Source: Daphnia carinata
Lineage: Eukaryota > Arthropoda > Branchiopoda > Diplostraca > Daphniidae
DNA length: 64,000 nt
Direction of reading: 5' to 3'
Assembly (NCBI RefSeq): GCF_022539665.2
Contig: NC_081339.1
Span: 2,566,017 to 2,630,016 of the forward strand
Part shown: positions 1 to 11,837 of the stretch, piece by piece
Layout: every line of letters starts with the position of its first letter
Position numbering within the stretch: position 1 is the stretch's first letter
Notes under the pieces: model-generated
Database searches by the model: none
What the model was told of the DNA's origin: nothing
The model's input: the letters and a program-made list of their open reading frames with translations, nothing else
Made by a program: the position numbers and the translations under genes

Positions 1-1329
1 GGACAACAAGAGTGAGCATCACAGAAAAAAAAAAAAACTAACAAAAACAACCAAAAAAAAAATAAGCCAACAAACAAACAAAAAAAATATTATGGAAATT
101 AAACCAATACATGAACGGAAATTCTATATGAGAAACAAAAAACGATGCATGTTATTAATTTGGATGATATTCTTTTTCTTTTATCTAAAAAAAAAATTTT
201 TTTTTTTTTAGAAACAAAAGAAAAAGAAAACCAGACAATTCCAGAATCAACGTGATGACGCTGTGTAATTGGAAAAAAGAAAAATAATTATGAGACTGGG
301 ATGACGACGGCTACTGGGGGAGAGAAATGGTAAGAAAAGAAAAAAAAATGGCTCACTCTCGTATCCCCGAAATCAAAAACAAAGGACGGGTGCAAAGATG
401 ACATTTCTTATTTTTTTTTTTTTTTTTTTTGCTTATTTGTTTTTTTGTACTTTTTTTTTTTTTTGCTTTTTTTTTCGCTTTATTTTGTTTTTGTTTTGTT
501 TTTAACGAAGAGAAGAAAGTATTCAAATAACAATGATCAAACTCATGAGAGGAATTACTGGAAAACGAAAGGAAATGAAAGAGAGAGCAGGATGGCAATC
601 ATATTAGAAGCTAAAAGCTGAATGGAACTGTAGGAGAGGAGGAGGCCAACTAGGCGAGGGAGTAGGAGAAGGGAGGTATTTCACCATTTGTCTCGCAAAA
701 AACGCAAACGAGAGAAACCAATCTAAGAGAGGTATAACTTTCTCTCGATAAACGATACCCTTCGTCCTCCACGACTAGACGGCTGGAACATCAACAAAAA
801 GAAAATCAAAGAGTCAAAATGAAACATACATACACACTCGGAGAAAAAACAAACAAACAAAAAAAAAAAAAAACAAAGAAAAAGAGAAAGACGAAGAAAG
901 TCACACACAACCAAGCACGCACATAGGCGACGTCGGGATGTCCATCGCGATTTTTCGCGTTGGACGTCGTCACTGATTTTTCACAGGCGATTCTAGTATT
1001 TAGGGTGCCCGGTTTGGACGCGCGCACACGGTGCACTCAAGTTTGGTCTGACGAGCGAGTCACAAATTCACACACGAAGTATGATTCCGATCACAAAAGT
1101 TTTGCTGCTCAGTATCCGAGAGGCAGCGAGTCTGGATGCCGATTATTTTTATCTTGAAATTCTTCACTTCACTCCAACGTGTACACACGAATACTCGACT
1201 GAAGCGCTAGGCCTCCATTACTACCGACGCCACGTTGCTGTTGCTGTTCATCCAACTTTCGTTCAATTCGCTTCCAAGCTGCAATTCGAATAATATCAAC
1301 ATTATTGACCAATAAAAAAGCTAACGCTT
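1..1329. other. Low-complexity flank, no gene seen
   Basis: This stretch lies downstream of the minus-strand gene ending at 1330 and probably holds its 3' UTR. It is full of A/T homopolymers (for example T runs near 408-465 and A runs near 855-875). Open frames here are short and compositionally biased, with Lys, Phe or Ser runs, and none resembles a known protein. No clear polyadenylation signal was found. Confidence 0.6.
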
Positions 1330-4300
1330 TTAAATGCGTAAATCAGGAGCTGTACCTTGACTGATGAAATCAACAATCTCGTACGATCTTCGTGAGTGGG
1401 GAGGATTGAGCAGTTCTGGCCGTTCGCGATAACGAGAAGCGAAATCGACCGCGGTGGGTGTAGTGGACATCTCGGGAGAAGACGACAGAGGAGTTGAAGT
1501 CGGTGGGAAGAACTCGGTCTCTGGTTTGGTCTCTGAGCTTGGTTCTGGCGAGAACGATACCATAATCGGTTCCGTGTATGCCTCTGGCGAACTGAGAAGG
1601 CTCGTCTGAGTTTCTTTTGGCGGCTGAGACGGCGGGGACGGTTGTACTGAGAGCGCCAACAGCTGTTCGTTTAACTCAAACCCAAATGTCACGTCAACTT
1701 GGGTGCTCGAACTCGATCCGACAATCACGACCGGTGGAGTCTCGACGCTCGGCGAGGTGGGCGGTAAGGAGGCGGCTCTTCGAAGAGGGACACCTATCAT
1801 AACACATAAACAAGACCAAAAAAATTAGAAATCAGGCCGTACTGTACCACGTGATGATGAAGACGCACCTGAAAGGGTCGATCTGGGCGCTGTTCTGTTG
1901 CAAGGCACGTTAGCCGCAGCAGTAGATGGGGCGGCGGGGGCAACAAGATCAGTCAATGAAGCAGGGCCGACGGCGGGTGGAGTGGTGGCACAGGGTTGTT
2001 TGACATCGATAGGCTGACTAGACTCAGCGAGGAACACCACGTCACTCTTGGTGTGTTGTTCCGATCGCATAATATCGGCGTAAGAAATTGAGTTCCCCGA
2101 AGGAGGTGGTTGATGATACAAGGGAGGAGGAGGGAAGAGAGGCGCCGATGGCTGGACGGGCAAGGAATGAACACTGTCACCACCGTCGGAATCCAAATCC
2201 GACGGCTCAGACGGTGGTACGCTCGCTACCAGTTTCTTGGCCGCTTCATTGCTGCCACCGAGTCCGTTTCCAACTGTGCCTCCGCTAATCTGAATGGCGA
2301 CTTGGTTTCCTGATATATTAGCAGGTGCTTGACGTGGCGGGCGCATCATCACTGAAGGCGACGAAGCGTTGTAAAACAGGTTGTTCATGTGCGACTGTTC
2401 CAGTAACTCTTTGGTCTTGCTGCCAGTGGTCGAGTTGGAAAGCGAGTTGCGCTTCTTGCGACGCTGCCTCTTCGTCACAGTTTGAAAGTCGGCGGCCGCT
2501 GCCGCAACAGCCGCTTCGAGCTCTTCAACGCCTTCTGTTTTCGATCTGAACATGTAGTCCTCGTCTTTCCTAACAGGGGAGTTGACAGAGTCACCACCTG
2601 GCGTATCAGAGTCTTCCGAATCGGCTTGGTTTGGATTCGTTTGACGGTGAAGCAACTTTGAACTCTTTTTGTCCTTGGGCTTCACTTTAGCAGACGATTC
2701 TTTCGTCAGCGTCCCATTGTGTTTCAGTCCAGTCTTCTTATCGGCAGCTTTTTTCCCGTTACTCTCAGAAGACTCGATGTACTCGAGCAACTCATCCACG
2801 TTCTATGGAAAATAAAAGAGCGTTGAACAATTTGCGTTTTTAAGGGCCGAACAGCTGGGCGAACTTACGCGATTTCCGACGAAACCAGGAATTTCTTTTG
2901 CTAATAAAACGTTTCCGTCTTTGCCTTTCTTCTTGTTCTTGATGCGTTGAACCCCTTTGGGCGTTGAAATTCCGCTCCCATTACTCACCGATGTCATATT
3001 GATAGTGCTTGTCCCGGGCGGGCTTGTCCGTTGCAACAGTGTTGAAATAGACGTTCCATTGACGCTCCCGAAAGGGTTGCCGTTCTCATCCATACGAGCA
3101 TCGCTAACACCTGAAAAGATAAGAGTGTTGTGACGTTAGAGTTTTAGTTACGTTAGCTAAATTTAATGTGTGGCCTTTGTACCTCCAGTATGACGGTGAA
3201 TTCGCCGCTGGAGAGGTATACCATCTTCAACCAAGGATCCATTTATTGTATTGGGCCTGTTTACTTCTTGATTGGCAGTAGAATCAAAAGGTACAAAAGG
3301 GATCGCTGCATCAACTTCGCATCGAATAGTGCCGTACTCTTTTGAACCTTTTGATAAAAGGCTTTTCGTTAGCCCAGCGTTCTCGGAAGAACACATTTCT
3401 GAGTCCTGCTCCATCGGTTCTACACCGCCTATCAAAAAGGAATTCAAATGTTTTAACGCTAGGCTAGCAAAACAGATTAGGCCGTGTTATACATGTAGAG
3501 GTTGAAGATTCAATCCTGCGGACGGGACGACTATTCCATCGTTCAGGAAATTTATCTTCCGATTCAGGCATTCCTTCCATGTTAATTACGCAGTCATCGG
3601 TCAAACGGGAAGATTCAGTATGAATGTTTTCTGTACTCGTTAAAACTAGTTCATCGAGTTTGACAATGATGTTCGACCCTCTTGCTACATCACAGGGCAA
3701 AGATCCTCCTTCCCGTTTGCGTGGACTCCCAAGAGTCGATCCGCTGTCTGATGTGTCGTGACGTTTTCTCCGGCGCACACTACCCCGTTCACTGTAGAGA
3801 ATACTAGATTACAAACATAACTAAAACAGGACGTTTAACGTGCAAAATTACAACCTCTGGCTATGAGATGAAATATTTTGTAAAGATCCTCCTTTTCTGT
3901 TGCTGCCTGCCACAGTATTTGATTGAACCGACAATACTCCTGAGTTGAGATGAGAAAATGGTACACTGCTCTCCTTCCTTGATCTCCGTCTGCGTTGCTG
4001 GGCAGCAGATGGATTGGATGTGTTTTGAGTTGGTCTGAAGGCAGGGGGACTCTCTTCACCAGACTCTTGTGTCTCCCTTAATAAGGCCTAGAAAAAAAAT
4101 TTCTTTGAATTTTCAGCTGCTGTAGAAGACTTTCAAGAGATATGATAGTCCTTGTCTTGATTTCTACGATCTTAACTTTGAAAATAAACAATTACTTGAA
4201 AAAGTTCTGATCCTTTTTCCCCATCCCGTTTTCCACTATACTGCAACACTTCGTCCAATAGGGCTTGTAGTTCAGCTTCTGGGAGGTTGTCTATTCTGAC

Positions 4301-4739
4301 TTTTTCTGCTGCCTGTATATGGAAGAACATAACCAGCATTTTAATAAATCCAACCATTACTCTTTCATAGCCCCATCTGGTGTGGTCCACACATCAAACT
4401 AATTCAACTAACTCAAGACAATATAATTTTTCCATGTTTCCCATTTTTCAAGCAACTTTTAGATGAGAAAGCGACGGCCATCAAAATAGTTTTGTTCGAT
4501 TCCGCGACAAATATAGAGAAATGAAACACACAGTGACGGAATTGGTAAAATGCGGCCCATCACCAGAAAACGAGGATTTTGTCAGCCGTAATCACCTTTT
4601 TAGGTTGTTTTTTTGGGCCGTTGACCGAGTTCAGTTTGAGGGCTAGCAGTTTATTCCTGACTTTGGCGTTATTTGGCAGAGAAGGCCCGCTGGCTGAGGT
4701 TGTTTCTGCAGTTGGCAATTCTGTGGAGGGCTCAGCCAT
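1330..4739 (-). CDS. Uncharacterised Ser/Pro-rich, probably nuclear protein (899 aa)
   Basis: I do not recognise this gene with confidence. Eight exons (4739-4596, 4312-4196, 4087-3855, 3791-3493, 3428-3183, 3110-2869, 2802-1848, 1793-1330) join in frame to 899 codons. The start is the first ATG after an upstream frame without one. Exon 2 encodes a predicted helix rich in Leu/Glu (LPEAELQALL). Exon 4 has a basic stretch (RRRKRH) like a nuclear localisation signal. Exons 6-7 have two lysine-rich clusters, then NVDELLEYIE, an alanine run, and a basic TKRQRRKKR motif. The rest is Ser/Pro-rich and probably disordered. NVDELLEYIE resembles a motif I associate with the FAM193 family, but the rest does not obviously match, so this is only a hint. 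The gene is head-to-head with PI synthase. Confidence 0.82.
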
Positions 4740-5094
4740 CTTGATGTGAATCGAGCTCACTAATATTTTAGAATCGATTACGGAGAAGGGAGCCGATTCA
4801 ATAAAACCTGCAGATAAAAATTTCTTCTTGTATGATACATGTTATCGTTCGTTTTACGTGGCACAGTCATCCAAACTAATTTATATTCTAGTACTGAACC
4901 GCGATTTTTCTCTTATCAGAATAATTAGTCAGTTTATTTATATTATCTTTCGATGACGTAGAAAAGCCCAGACTAATTCACCCCTATGGCGATTGCTGGA
5001 ACCAAAAAATGTCAAGACTGACAGCAGAAACGTTGAAAAGTGGTCGTCGGTAGATTTCCTAATCCAATAAAGCTTTCCCTGTTTCACGACCGAG
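4740..5094. promoter_or_regulatory. Short divergent intergenic region, candidate bidirectional promoter
   Basis: The ATG of the minus-strand 899-aa gene (4739) and the ATG of PI synthase (5095) are 355 bp apart and point away from each other, so both promoters and 5' UTRs must fit here unless far upstream exons exist. I see no TATA box well placed for either gene. That fits broadly expressed genes with dispersed initiation, but the promoter role is inferred from position only. Confidence 0.5.
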
Positions 5095-5936
5095 ATGGCA
5101 GACAACAATATATTTCTCTTCGTCCCCAATTTGATTGGTAAATATTAAGAATTCTTCCCTATAAGCATTTGATTTCTTATTAATTTTCTTATACAGGATA
5201 CGCTCGTGTCGTCTTGGGTATCGGCTCCTTGTATTTTATGCCAACCCATCATGTTCTAGCTGCATCATTGTACATCCTTAGTGGGTTTCTTGACGCATTC
5301 GACGGGCATGCCGCAAGAATTCTAAACCAAAGTAGAAAGGATAACTCGTTGTGTGCATTACAAGGTGCATTTCCATAACAAGCTCTGATTGATTTCACAG
5401 GTACTAAGTTTGGGGCTATGCTGGACATGTTGACAGACCGCTGTGCCACTATGTGTTTGCTGGCCACTTTGGGAACATTTTATCCAAGCTATCTGTTTTT
5501 CTTCCAGTTGGTCATGGTTGTGGATATATCTTGCCATTGGATTCATCTTCATACATCTGTCATGTCAGGCATGACATCCCACAAGAGCATCGGTGAAGAA
5601 GAAAATGCTCTTCTGCGTTTCTACTACACTTCAAGACCATTCTTGTTCTGTATGTGCACTGGAAATGAACTCTTCTATTCCATGCTCTATCTCCTCCATT
5701 TTACATATGGATATACATGTAAGCATTGCTTTGTTTTTACACAAACTAGCAAATTGATATTTATTTGATTTTTTTTTTCAGTTTTGGGAATGAGCATGAT
5801 CAAGATGTTGGTAGTTTTGCTCTTCCCTGTGGCAATCCTGAAGTTGGTTCTGGCAATTATGCAAGGAGGTTCTGCTTGGCGCAAACTTGGTTACATTGAC
5901 ATTAAGGAGAGGGAGGAATCAAATAAGAAGCAATAA
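5095..5936 (+). CDS. CDIPT: CDP-diacylglycerol--inositol 3-phosphatidyltransferase (PI synthase)
   Basis: This enzyme condenses CDP-diacylglycerol with myo-inositol to make phosphatidylinositol, releasing CMP, in the ER membrane. Four exons (5095-5137, 5197-5331, 5401-5718, 5782-5936) give 216 residues; animal orthologues are about 213. Residues 47-71 contain the full CDP-alcohol phosphatidyltransferase signature D-x2-D-G-x2-A-R-x8-G-x3-D-x3-D, starting DAFDGHAAR and ending DMLTD; its aspartates bind the catalytic metal. Several hydrophobic segments surround it, as expected for a multi-pass membrane enzyme, and the C-terminus is basic and charged. The sequence AATAAA overlaps the stop codon. 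The gene converges on the cobalamin-binding gene, with about 200 bp between stops. Confidence 0.97.
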
Positions 5937-6142
5937 ATTTCTGAACCTTCTAGTCAACCTGTTTACTCTGTTAACACAAAGTATTCTTCAAGATTATTTA
6001 TTTGGTTCCATATATCAAACTTCATTTTTTCTGGTACCTATTTTGTTGATAATTTTCAAACATGTTCACCCATTCCCAAAGAAGAAGATGTAACGCAAAA
6101 TTTCCCAGATGGCAAGAAGTCATCTGGATAAAATTTTTAGTT

Positions 6143-8144
6143 TTATCCTCGCCCAAAACGAAAAATTATTCTGTCTCCATTTTGTACGTTGGTTCCCAGT
6201 CCGTTATCCAGTGTAGCAACCGGCTGAGGAGTTTGATTTGACCCGGGAGGAATCCGGAATACTCTCCATGACCAGTTATTTTTACTGTCGTTAATCACGC
6301 TGTTTAATCCGGTCAATTGTGTTCCCCCATTTACTGCTTCCGTCGCAAATCTGTTCCAATGCGGAAATTATAAAATTATATTAATGTATACCTGCTCGAA
6401 AAACCAGTCCCAATAAAATGCAGAAAAATTATACGCATACTTAAAGGCCCGTGGATGTTTGGCAGATTGCTCGTTCATTATCTGTAATATGGTTTGGCCA
6501 GGGGCAGTGTCTACTTTAGTTTCAACAGTCGTTTGGGCGTAGATATTATCCTCGATGGAAAGTAGCATTCTTATCTGATCACTGCGGATGGGATTGCCTG
6601 CAGTTTTCGCAACTAATGCGATCATAAAAAAGAAACATATATATACTGTATGTATACAACATTTTATCGTTGGTCATATATGGCGGCCGGGATCAAGAAG
6701 ACTAAACTAACCTGGGCAAGAGACTGTACGAACATCAAGTCCTGAGCGGCCAATCAGCGTAGGCAACACTATGGACGTAAAAACTGGGTTACCAAAACTT
6801 CCCGTTTCCTTATCTTGATCCTGGAGAATGTAGTTAAGGGCCGCTGCTACGTTAATCGGGAGATTAACTGTTCCTACTGCATTCGCTGCCTAGATACGAA
6901 AAGGTTTCGAATATGATTTAATTAAAATCCTTGGGATCATAGAGATGAAACAAAAATGATTTCTTTAGAATTGCGTCATAACCTGTACAGCAATGGTGGT
7001 AGAAATAAGATCGTCAAAACCACCGTCTTTGTCCTGCTTGCCCTTAACATACGCAATTTGTCGAGTACTAATCCCGGCTACTAGTGGATCGACTGGGCCA
7101 GCCCTATCTCTCAAACACTTCATGGCCAAAATAGCCATACTGGAACTATGGGGGTTCGGATGAAAAAAAAATCCTATTTTAAAATTTTAATGTATGGAAG
7201 AAACATTTGAACAAAACCGCATACCCTTCTACGCAGAACGGACAACTTCCTGATGTAGGTTTAAGTTCGCTATTGATGCGCTGAATGGCTCCTGCTGGAA
7301 CAGGCGCTCCAGCATTGCAAAGCGCGGAAACTGCAGCAATCACTTGCCCTACATTCCTTTCAAGTAAAAAAGAAATATTTCCATTTAGATATTTCTAATC
7401 TATTAAAGAATATGTTTTGGAGATACGTACTTGGTACCGGATCCAGAAGGAATGCTATCAATTCTGCGAGTTAACATAGTCACTAAATTATGACCGTAAA
7501 AATTCTACATGAAAAGTTCAATGAATGTTATAATTAAAAGACAAAACAAACAATAAATAAAATAAGATTTGGTGTTTAATAGAGAATCGAACAAACCTCT
7601 GGGTTCTGACAGGTGGCAAGTAAGCCGTTGATGTATTGCGCACCCTCTTCGGCAGGCAGTGATGTCATGTTTGCACTCCTATTGATTCGATCGAATTTGA
7701 AAGCACAAGTTAAAAATTTTTCATTAAATAGTCACAAATCCAGAGCCTTACTTAACGAGGCCATTGAGGATTTCACTATTCATGTGCCTAATTGCCAGCT
7801 CAGCTTTTTCCTTATTGGCAGGATTGAAAAGCCAGCCATTATCAGCTAATTGCAGTGCGGTTAAAACGCGGATCGTGTTCGAATCGTCCCAGCCTCCAGT
7901 CAATCTTGTAGGAGCGCCTGGAAGGGGTTCAATCCACTCTTTCAATAACCATTCTGTAGCCTTCGTTCTTGCTTGGTTCGTATCGGAAAGGGCCACTATA
8001 GACGTTAATGGCAAAGATAAACAAAAAAAAGACATATATTAGAAAAATTTTACAAGGGTGGCACGTGGCAGATGAATTACCTTGGCAACGGCCTAGCCGG
8101 ATGATGGCAAGCGCGACGAACACCAATAGATTAAAATAGAACAT
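6143..8144 (-). CDS. Secreted cobalamin-binding (intrinsic factor-like) protein with C-terminal DUF4430 domain
   Basis: Nine exons (8144-8081, 7995-7752, 7678-7597, 7504-7431, 7356-7225, 7145-6983, 6889-6712, 6612-6441, 6350-6143) join to 438 residues. The first ATG gives a hydrophobic signal peptide (MFYFNLLVFVALAII). The body has the repeated helical pattern of eukaryotic cobalamin-binding proteins: TRLTGGWDDSN, then SGSCPFCVEG, then KGKQDKDGGFDD, then DQDKETGSFGNP. The C-terminal part (NNWSWRVFRIP, then NGDRIIFRFG) fits the DUF4430 fold found after this domain in vertebrate intrinsic factor and insect CG3556-like proteins. Cobalamin binding is inferred from family; I cannot see the ligand residues. 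Exon 8 must end at 6441, because a longer open reading runs into the intron and fails to join exon 9 in frame. Confidence 0.88.
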
Positions 8145-8195
8145 GGTCCAATAGCGTAGCAAGCTTGAATGGAACTAACAGATGGAATGGTTCGG

Positions 8196-8990
8196 CTATT
8201 TCGATTTATAAAGCGTCTTATTGGCAAAATATGATTTCGGTAAGCATGACTCACAGGTGCTCAAGGCCGTGACCTCGCTAATTACTGCGAAAACCTGCAT
8301 AATAGTGTGCAAAACACTCTGGTTTTCCTGAGGATCATCGTTAGCATTATCGATATTTAGCAAGGCCAATATTCGGTCATCATGAAACAAATCTTCAAAA
8401 TAATCCCACAAGAACAGGACCTTCAAGGACTTCGAGCCTGGAGAATTTTTATTTATAAAAAAAAAAAGGGAAATTATATAGTTTCACCAAACATCTTCCG
8501 ATTTACCCTTATCCTCTTCCAGAGAAGGCCCATCTTGCAAAATTGTGATTCCTACATCCAAGTTGATTTGGCAGCTTTTCCGCCAACGCAAAATTTTAAA
8601 TTGGACGTCTCCTTTCCACTCAAGCACTTTAAACTCCAAGGTAAGTGTATTTATAAGCTTAAAAATAGGGATTTCAACTATGCTCCTAAACACGATGACG
8701 AAGCAACATTGCGGGATATGAGAAATCTAAGGGGGAAAAAAGGGAACATTAGTTTCATAAACATACTTTAACGCCAACTTAAGCTATAGAATGCAAGCGA
8801 CAGCCAAAAGGATCCATAATCAGATTTTACGACCATCATGACAAGAACAGTGCGGAAATAGAGTCGGCAACGGAAGACGTGTCCCTCCGTGGGCCTTCTT
8901 TCATCCACCTGATGTTTGATTCGAACGTAAAATAGTACGGGCCATATTTGTCAATAATGGCACGTTTAACCTTTAACCTTCCTGAAACAA
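8196..8990 (-). pseudogene. Possible coding fragment or decayed gene, product unknown
   Basis: Two open segments on the minus strand (about 8695-8507 and 8437-8196) join in frame through a good splice pair, AAGG/GTAAAT and CTCCAG/GCTCG. They read ...LEEDKG/SKSLKVLFLWDYFEDL... and run to a TAG at 8196. A further open stretch at about 8982-8850, after a TTTCAG acceptor, reads KVKRAIIDKYGPYYFTF but hits a stop and does not connect cleanly. No ATG with a convincing 5' exon was found and I recognise no family. It could be a lineage-specific gene, a decayed copy, or chance. The 3' end overlaps the TATA box of the next gene. Confidence 0.25.
8205..8210 (-). promoter_or_regulatory. TATA box of the cobalamin-binding-like gene
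   Basis: On the minus strand, CTTTATAAATC places a TATAAA core about 61 bp upstream of the start codon at 8144. A transcription start roughly 30 bp downstream would leave a short 5' UTR of about 30 bases. Most other genes in the window lack such a motif, so this gene probably has focused, tissue-specific transcription. Confidence 0.6.
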
Positions 8991-11837
8991 GAAAAACCGT
9001 CCAGTGCGAACGTCATTGCTTAAACACACTTAAAGAATACTTCTAAAAAATAAAGGGATTGTTTTAAATATCAGATAGTTCTACTAGTACTTTTCGTACG
9101 GAAATTTACACCAATGATTCACTTAATGTTATAGCTCTCCCGAGTGAATGTCAGCTTCCCAATACGCATACAAGGCTTATTTACTTCCCTCTACTTTTGC
9201 CGTTCAAGGTCAACGTCTTGGTTCAATGTCATCCGCGTCACGTAGTCCACACGTTTAGTTGAGCGTGATACGACAACCGCGAAAAACAACAAAAAGTCGA
9301 TTACCAAAAGCCGACATTTCTAAGTCTACACGCACGAAAGCGAGCGATAGGAAACAGGAGACTTCAACACAAAAGAAAATGATTGCTCTACGTCTATATA
9401 ACTAGCCATGTTCTCTGCGAGTTTTTATGTCTCTTAAAGAACATTTAGATGCATTTGACACCGTTTGCTCTTCAATTACGTAAAGAAAGAGTAATCTAAT
9501 TTAAAGATCCTTTTTTCTTCACGCTGACAATATTGATAAAGTGCACCTAAGTAATGTATAGCCTATTAACTCCAAGCTTCATGCTGTAGTAGACCTATCT
9601 TCTTCGCATAACTACGTTATCAAGCGTAACACGTTTTTCTCCGAATACAAGTTGTGTTCTTTTCGTAGGTGTGACGCCAAAAGTTAAAGGGCATCTGCCT
9701 ACAATGTACTTGTATACAATGTTATCCTAAGCCATTCAACTACCTTTGTGTTACGATAATTAACGTTATCTATCTTAATGGCTGCATATTATAATTACTT
9801 CTAACTTTACAAGGATGCAGTCGAACGTGAGCAATTGAGGAAATGTTTGTACCACGCAATTTGTTTGTTTTGATATAACATCCTTACAGACAAGCATTAC
9901 GTACCAAGGCAAATATACCATCTGTTGATCGGTATCAACGTTTGCCGGCTGGCAATCAGGAGAAATAAAATTACATGTCGTCCCTACAGTACAACAGTAA
10001 CAACAGAAAACATTCAATTCTAGACGAAGGTTTTATGTATAATAGTATCGGATTTTACTGGAATAAACGCCTTGGTGGTGAACCTTGTACTGGAAGAGTG
10101 AAAGTCTCCCCACCCCCAAACTTGACATTTTGCAAATAAATACAAGGAAAAATATTCTTGGGGTAAGCTATTGCAGATATTGTGACGTGAATAGTAAAGC
10201 ATTGACGTACTCGTGTTGTGCATTTGTTTACAAATGACGGCATATTAATATTTAGCAGATGGTAAAAAAAACACATGATTCATGTACGTTCTGACACTAA
10301 AAAATAATGCATTGATTAGACAGTACGTGTATAGATTTTTAGCGGCTATTTTTCTAGCACAGTGCCTACAATGTCAAATGCGTATGTGGGCTACATGCAA
10401 CCAGGAAAGGAAGAGGTTGACACGATTTCTGCCTTTATGGTTCTCCATGCACAAATAACATTACGACGTAGATCAGATAAACACAGGAGAACTTGTGGAC
10501 TTACCGCAATCTTGTTCCATTCTTGCTTAAATCTCGTCGTGGGGAAAAAGTGTGCACAAAAGAAAAACGAAATGGCAAAGCATGGCGAAAAACTGAGAAA
10601 CCCCAGCAGACGCATTCATTAGCAGGCTGCAGTAAAGCTATCCTGCCAATGTCATGAGGTAGAGGAGGTAGAAAAAAGATTAAATTATTTTTGTCACGAA
10701 CTAGATGTGGCAGTGCAAACATGTCACAGATAAATATAAATTTTAATTATTATCCTCACATTAAATTTTCTAGGTAATGGAAAACGTCACAGCAGAAGAT
10801 GGGTGAAATACTACACAATGGCGTCGCTGCCTAATCCCACAGGAATACTGATTGAGCGATTTTTCGTTCTATATTTGATAAAAAATGGAATATTAGAAAA
10901 TTTCGGGAGAACCTTTTGTAGTTTCTGCCAGACTTTATGAAACATTGACACCAATTACTCTTCTACAGGGTTATAAATACAGTAGATTTGACAGATTGGA
11001 TTGATAAACGGTCGAAGGCTGGAGTGTATTCCCTTAGCAATAACACTCGTGATGGTAACAAATGTAGTAATATTAAAGTCAAATGATTGCTTCTGTATTA
11101 TTTTTTCCCTTTATGTTATGATACGATGTGCAAAGAGATGTACCAAATATTGGATTCATATAAAGTGTCGGGAAAAAGCACGTGAAACAGACACCAACGC
11201 AGTTTTGCTCCCAACCTTGGGCCATATAAGAATCCGTAACGGACATTGGTTGCAGAGATCTCTGCATTGGTTGTTCAAAAGTCGTTACAGGAAATGAGCT
11301 CTATTGATCAGAAATTCGTGCTCTCAGCAAGATTCTCAACAACAAATGGAAAAGCACAAAATAATTACTAAGATATCTTAGTCTTAGATACTTATTGTAT
11401 TATTCTGTGCATCGTAAGCTGAAGAAAAAGGGCGCTCATGCGCGATCCAGCATGGCCTGACGTCACCACTGGTGACGCAGCATGTGACTAAAGTGGGAAG
11501 GACACCTCTGGTTAATTTACAAGTTGTCAACCGCCGTTGGGCTAGAGTCCCAGCCCCAGAACATCAGTAGCACTTGGCGCGCTCTGTTTCAAAGGATTGG
11601 AAATTGCCGGAAGGATGTGCGAAAAACTGTACAAACGAAAACTGAATTTGTTTCTTTGATTCCACATGTAGTTCAAAGTTGGCAGAAAATCATGGAAAAC
11701 CATGCGGAAAAAGACGGCTTTTTAGGATCAACGACGAACACGCTACCTTGTAATGACTGCAACGCTACGAGTGGCTGGAACCAGGCAATTCTATAAAAAT
11801 AGAATATTCTTCCGTCTTGGCTATTCATTCTTTACAG
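8991..11837. other. Intergenic region, no confident gene
   Basis: Nearly 3 kb of AT-rich sequence without recognisable protein similarity. Open frames at about 10362-10622 and 11524-11796 have no family signature. The second has potential N-glycosylation sites and lies just before the GPCR exons, so part of it could be the receptor's extracellular N-terminus or 5' UTR. No repeat or RNA gene stood out. Confidence 0.4.

Noticed and set aside
6366-6440. Extension of exon 8 of the cobalamin-binding gene through this stretch
   Set aside because: It is open but does not join the last exon in frame; the donor at 6440 does, giving AFKFATEA.
8145-8162. Longer N-terminus for the cobalamin-binding protein
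   Set aside because: The upstream first codon is TTG; the first ATG (8144) already gives a good signal peptide.
8382-8771. 129-residue plus-strand frame with a GTAAGTGT donor-like site inside
   Set aside because: It is opposite to a minus-strand frame with better splice support, has lysine homopolymers and resembles nothing.
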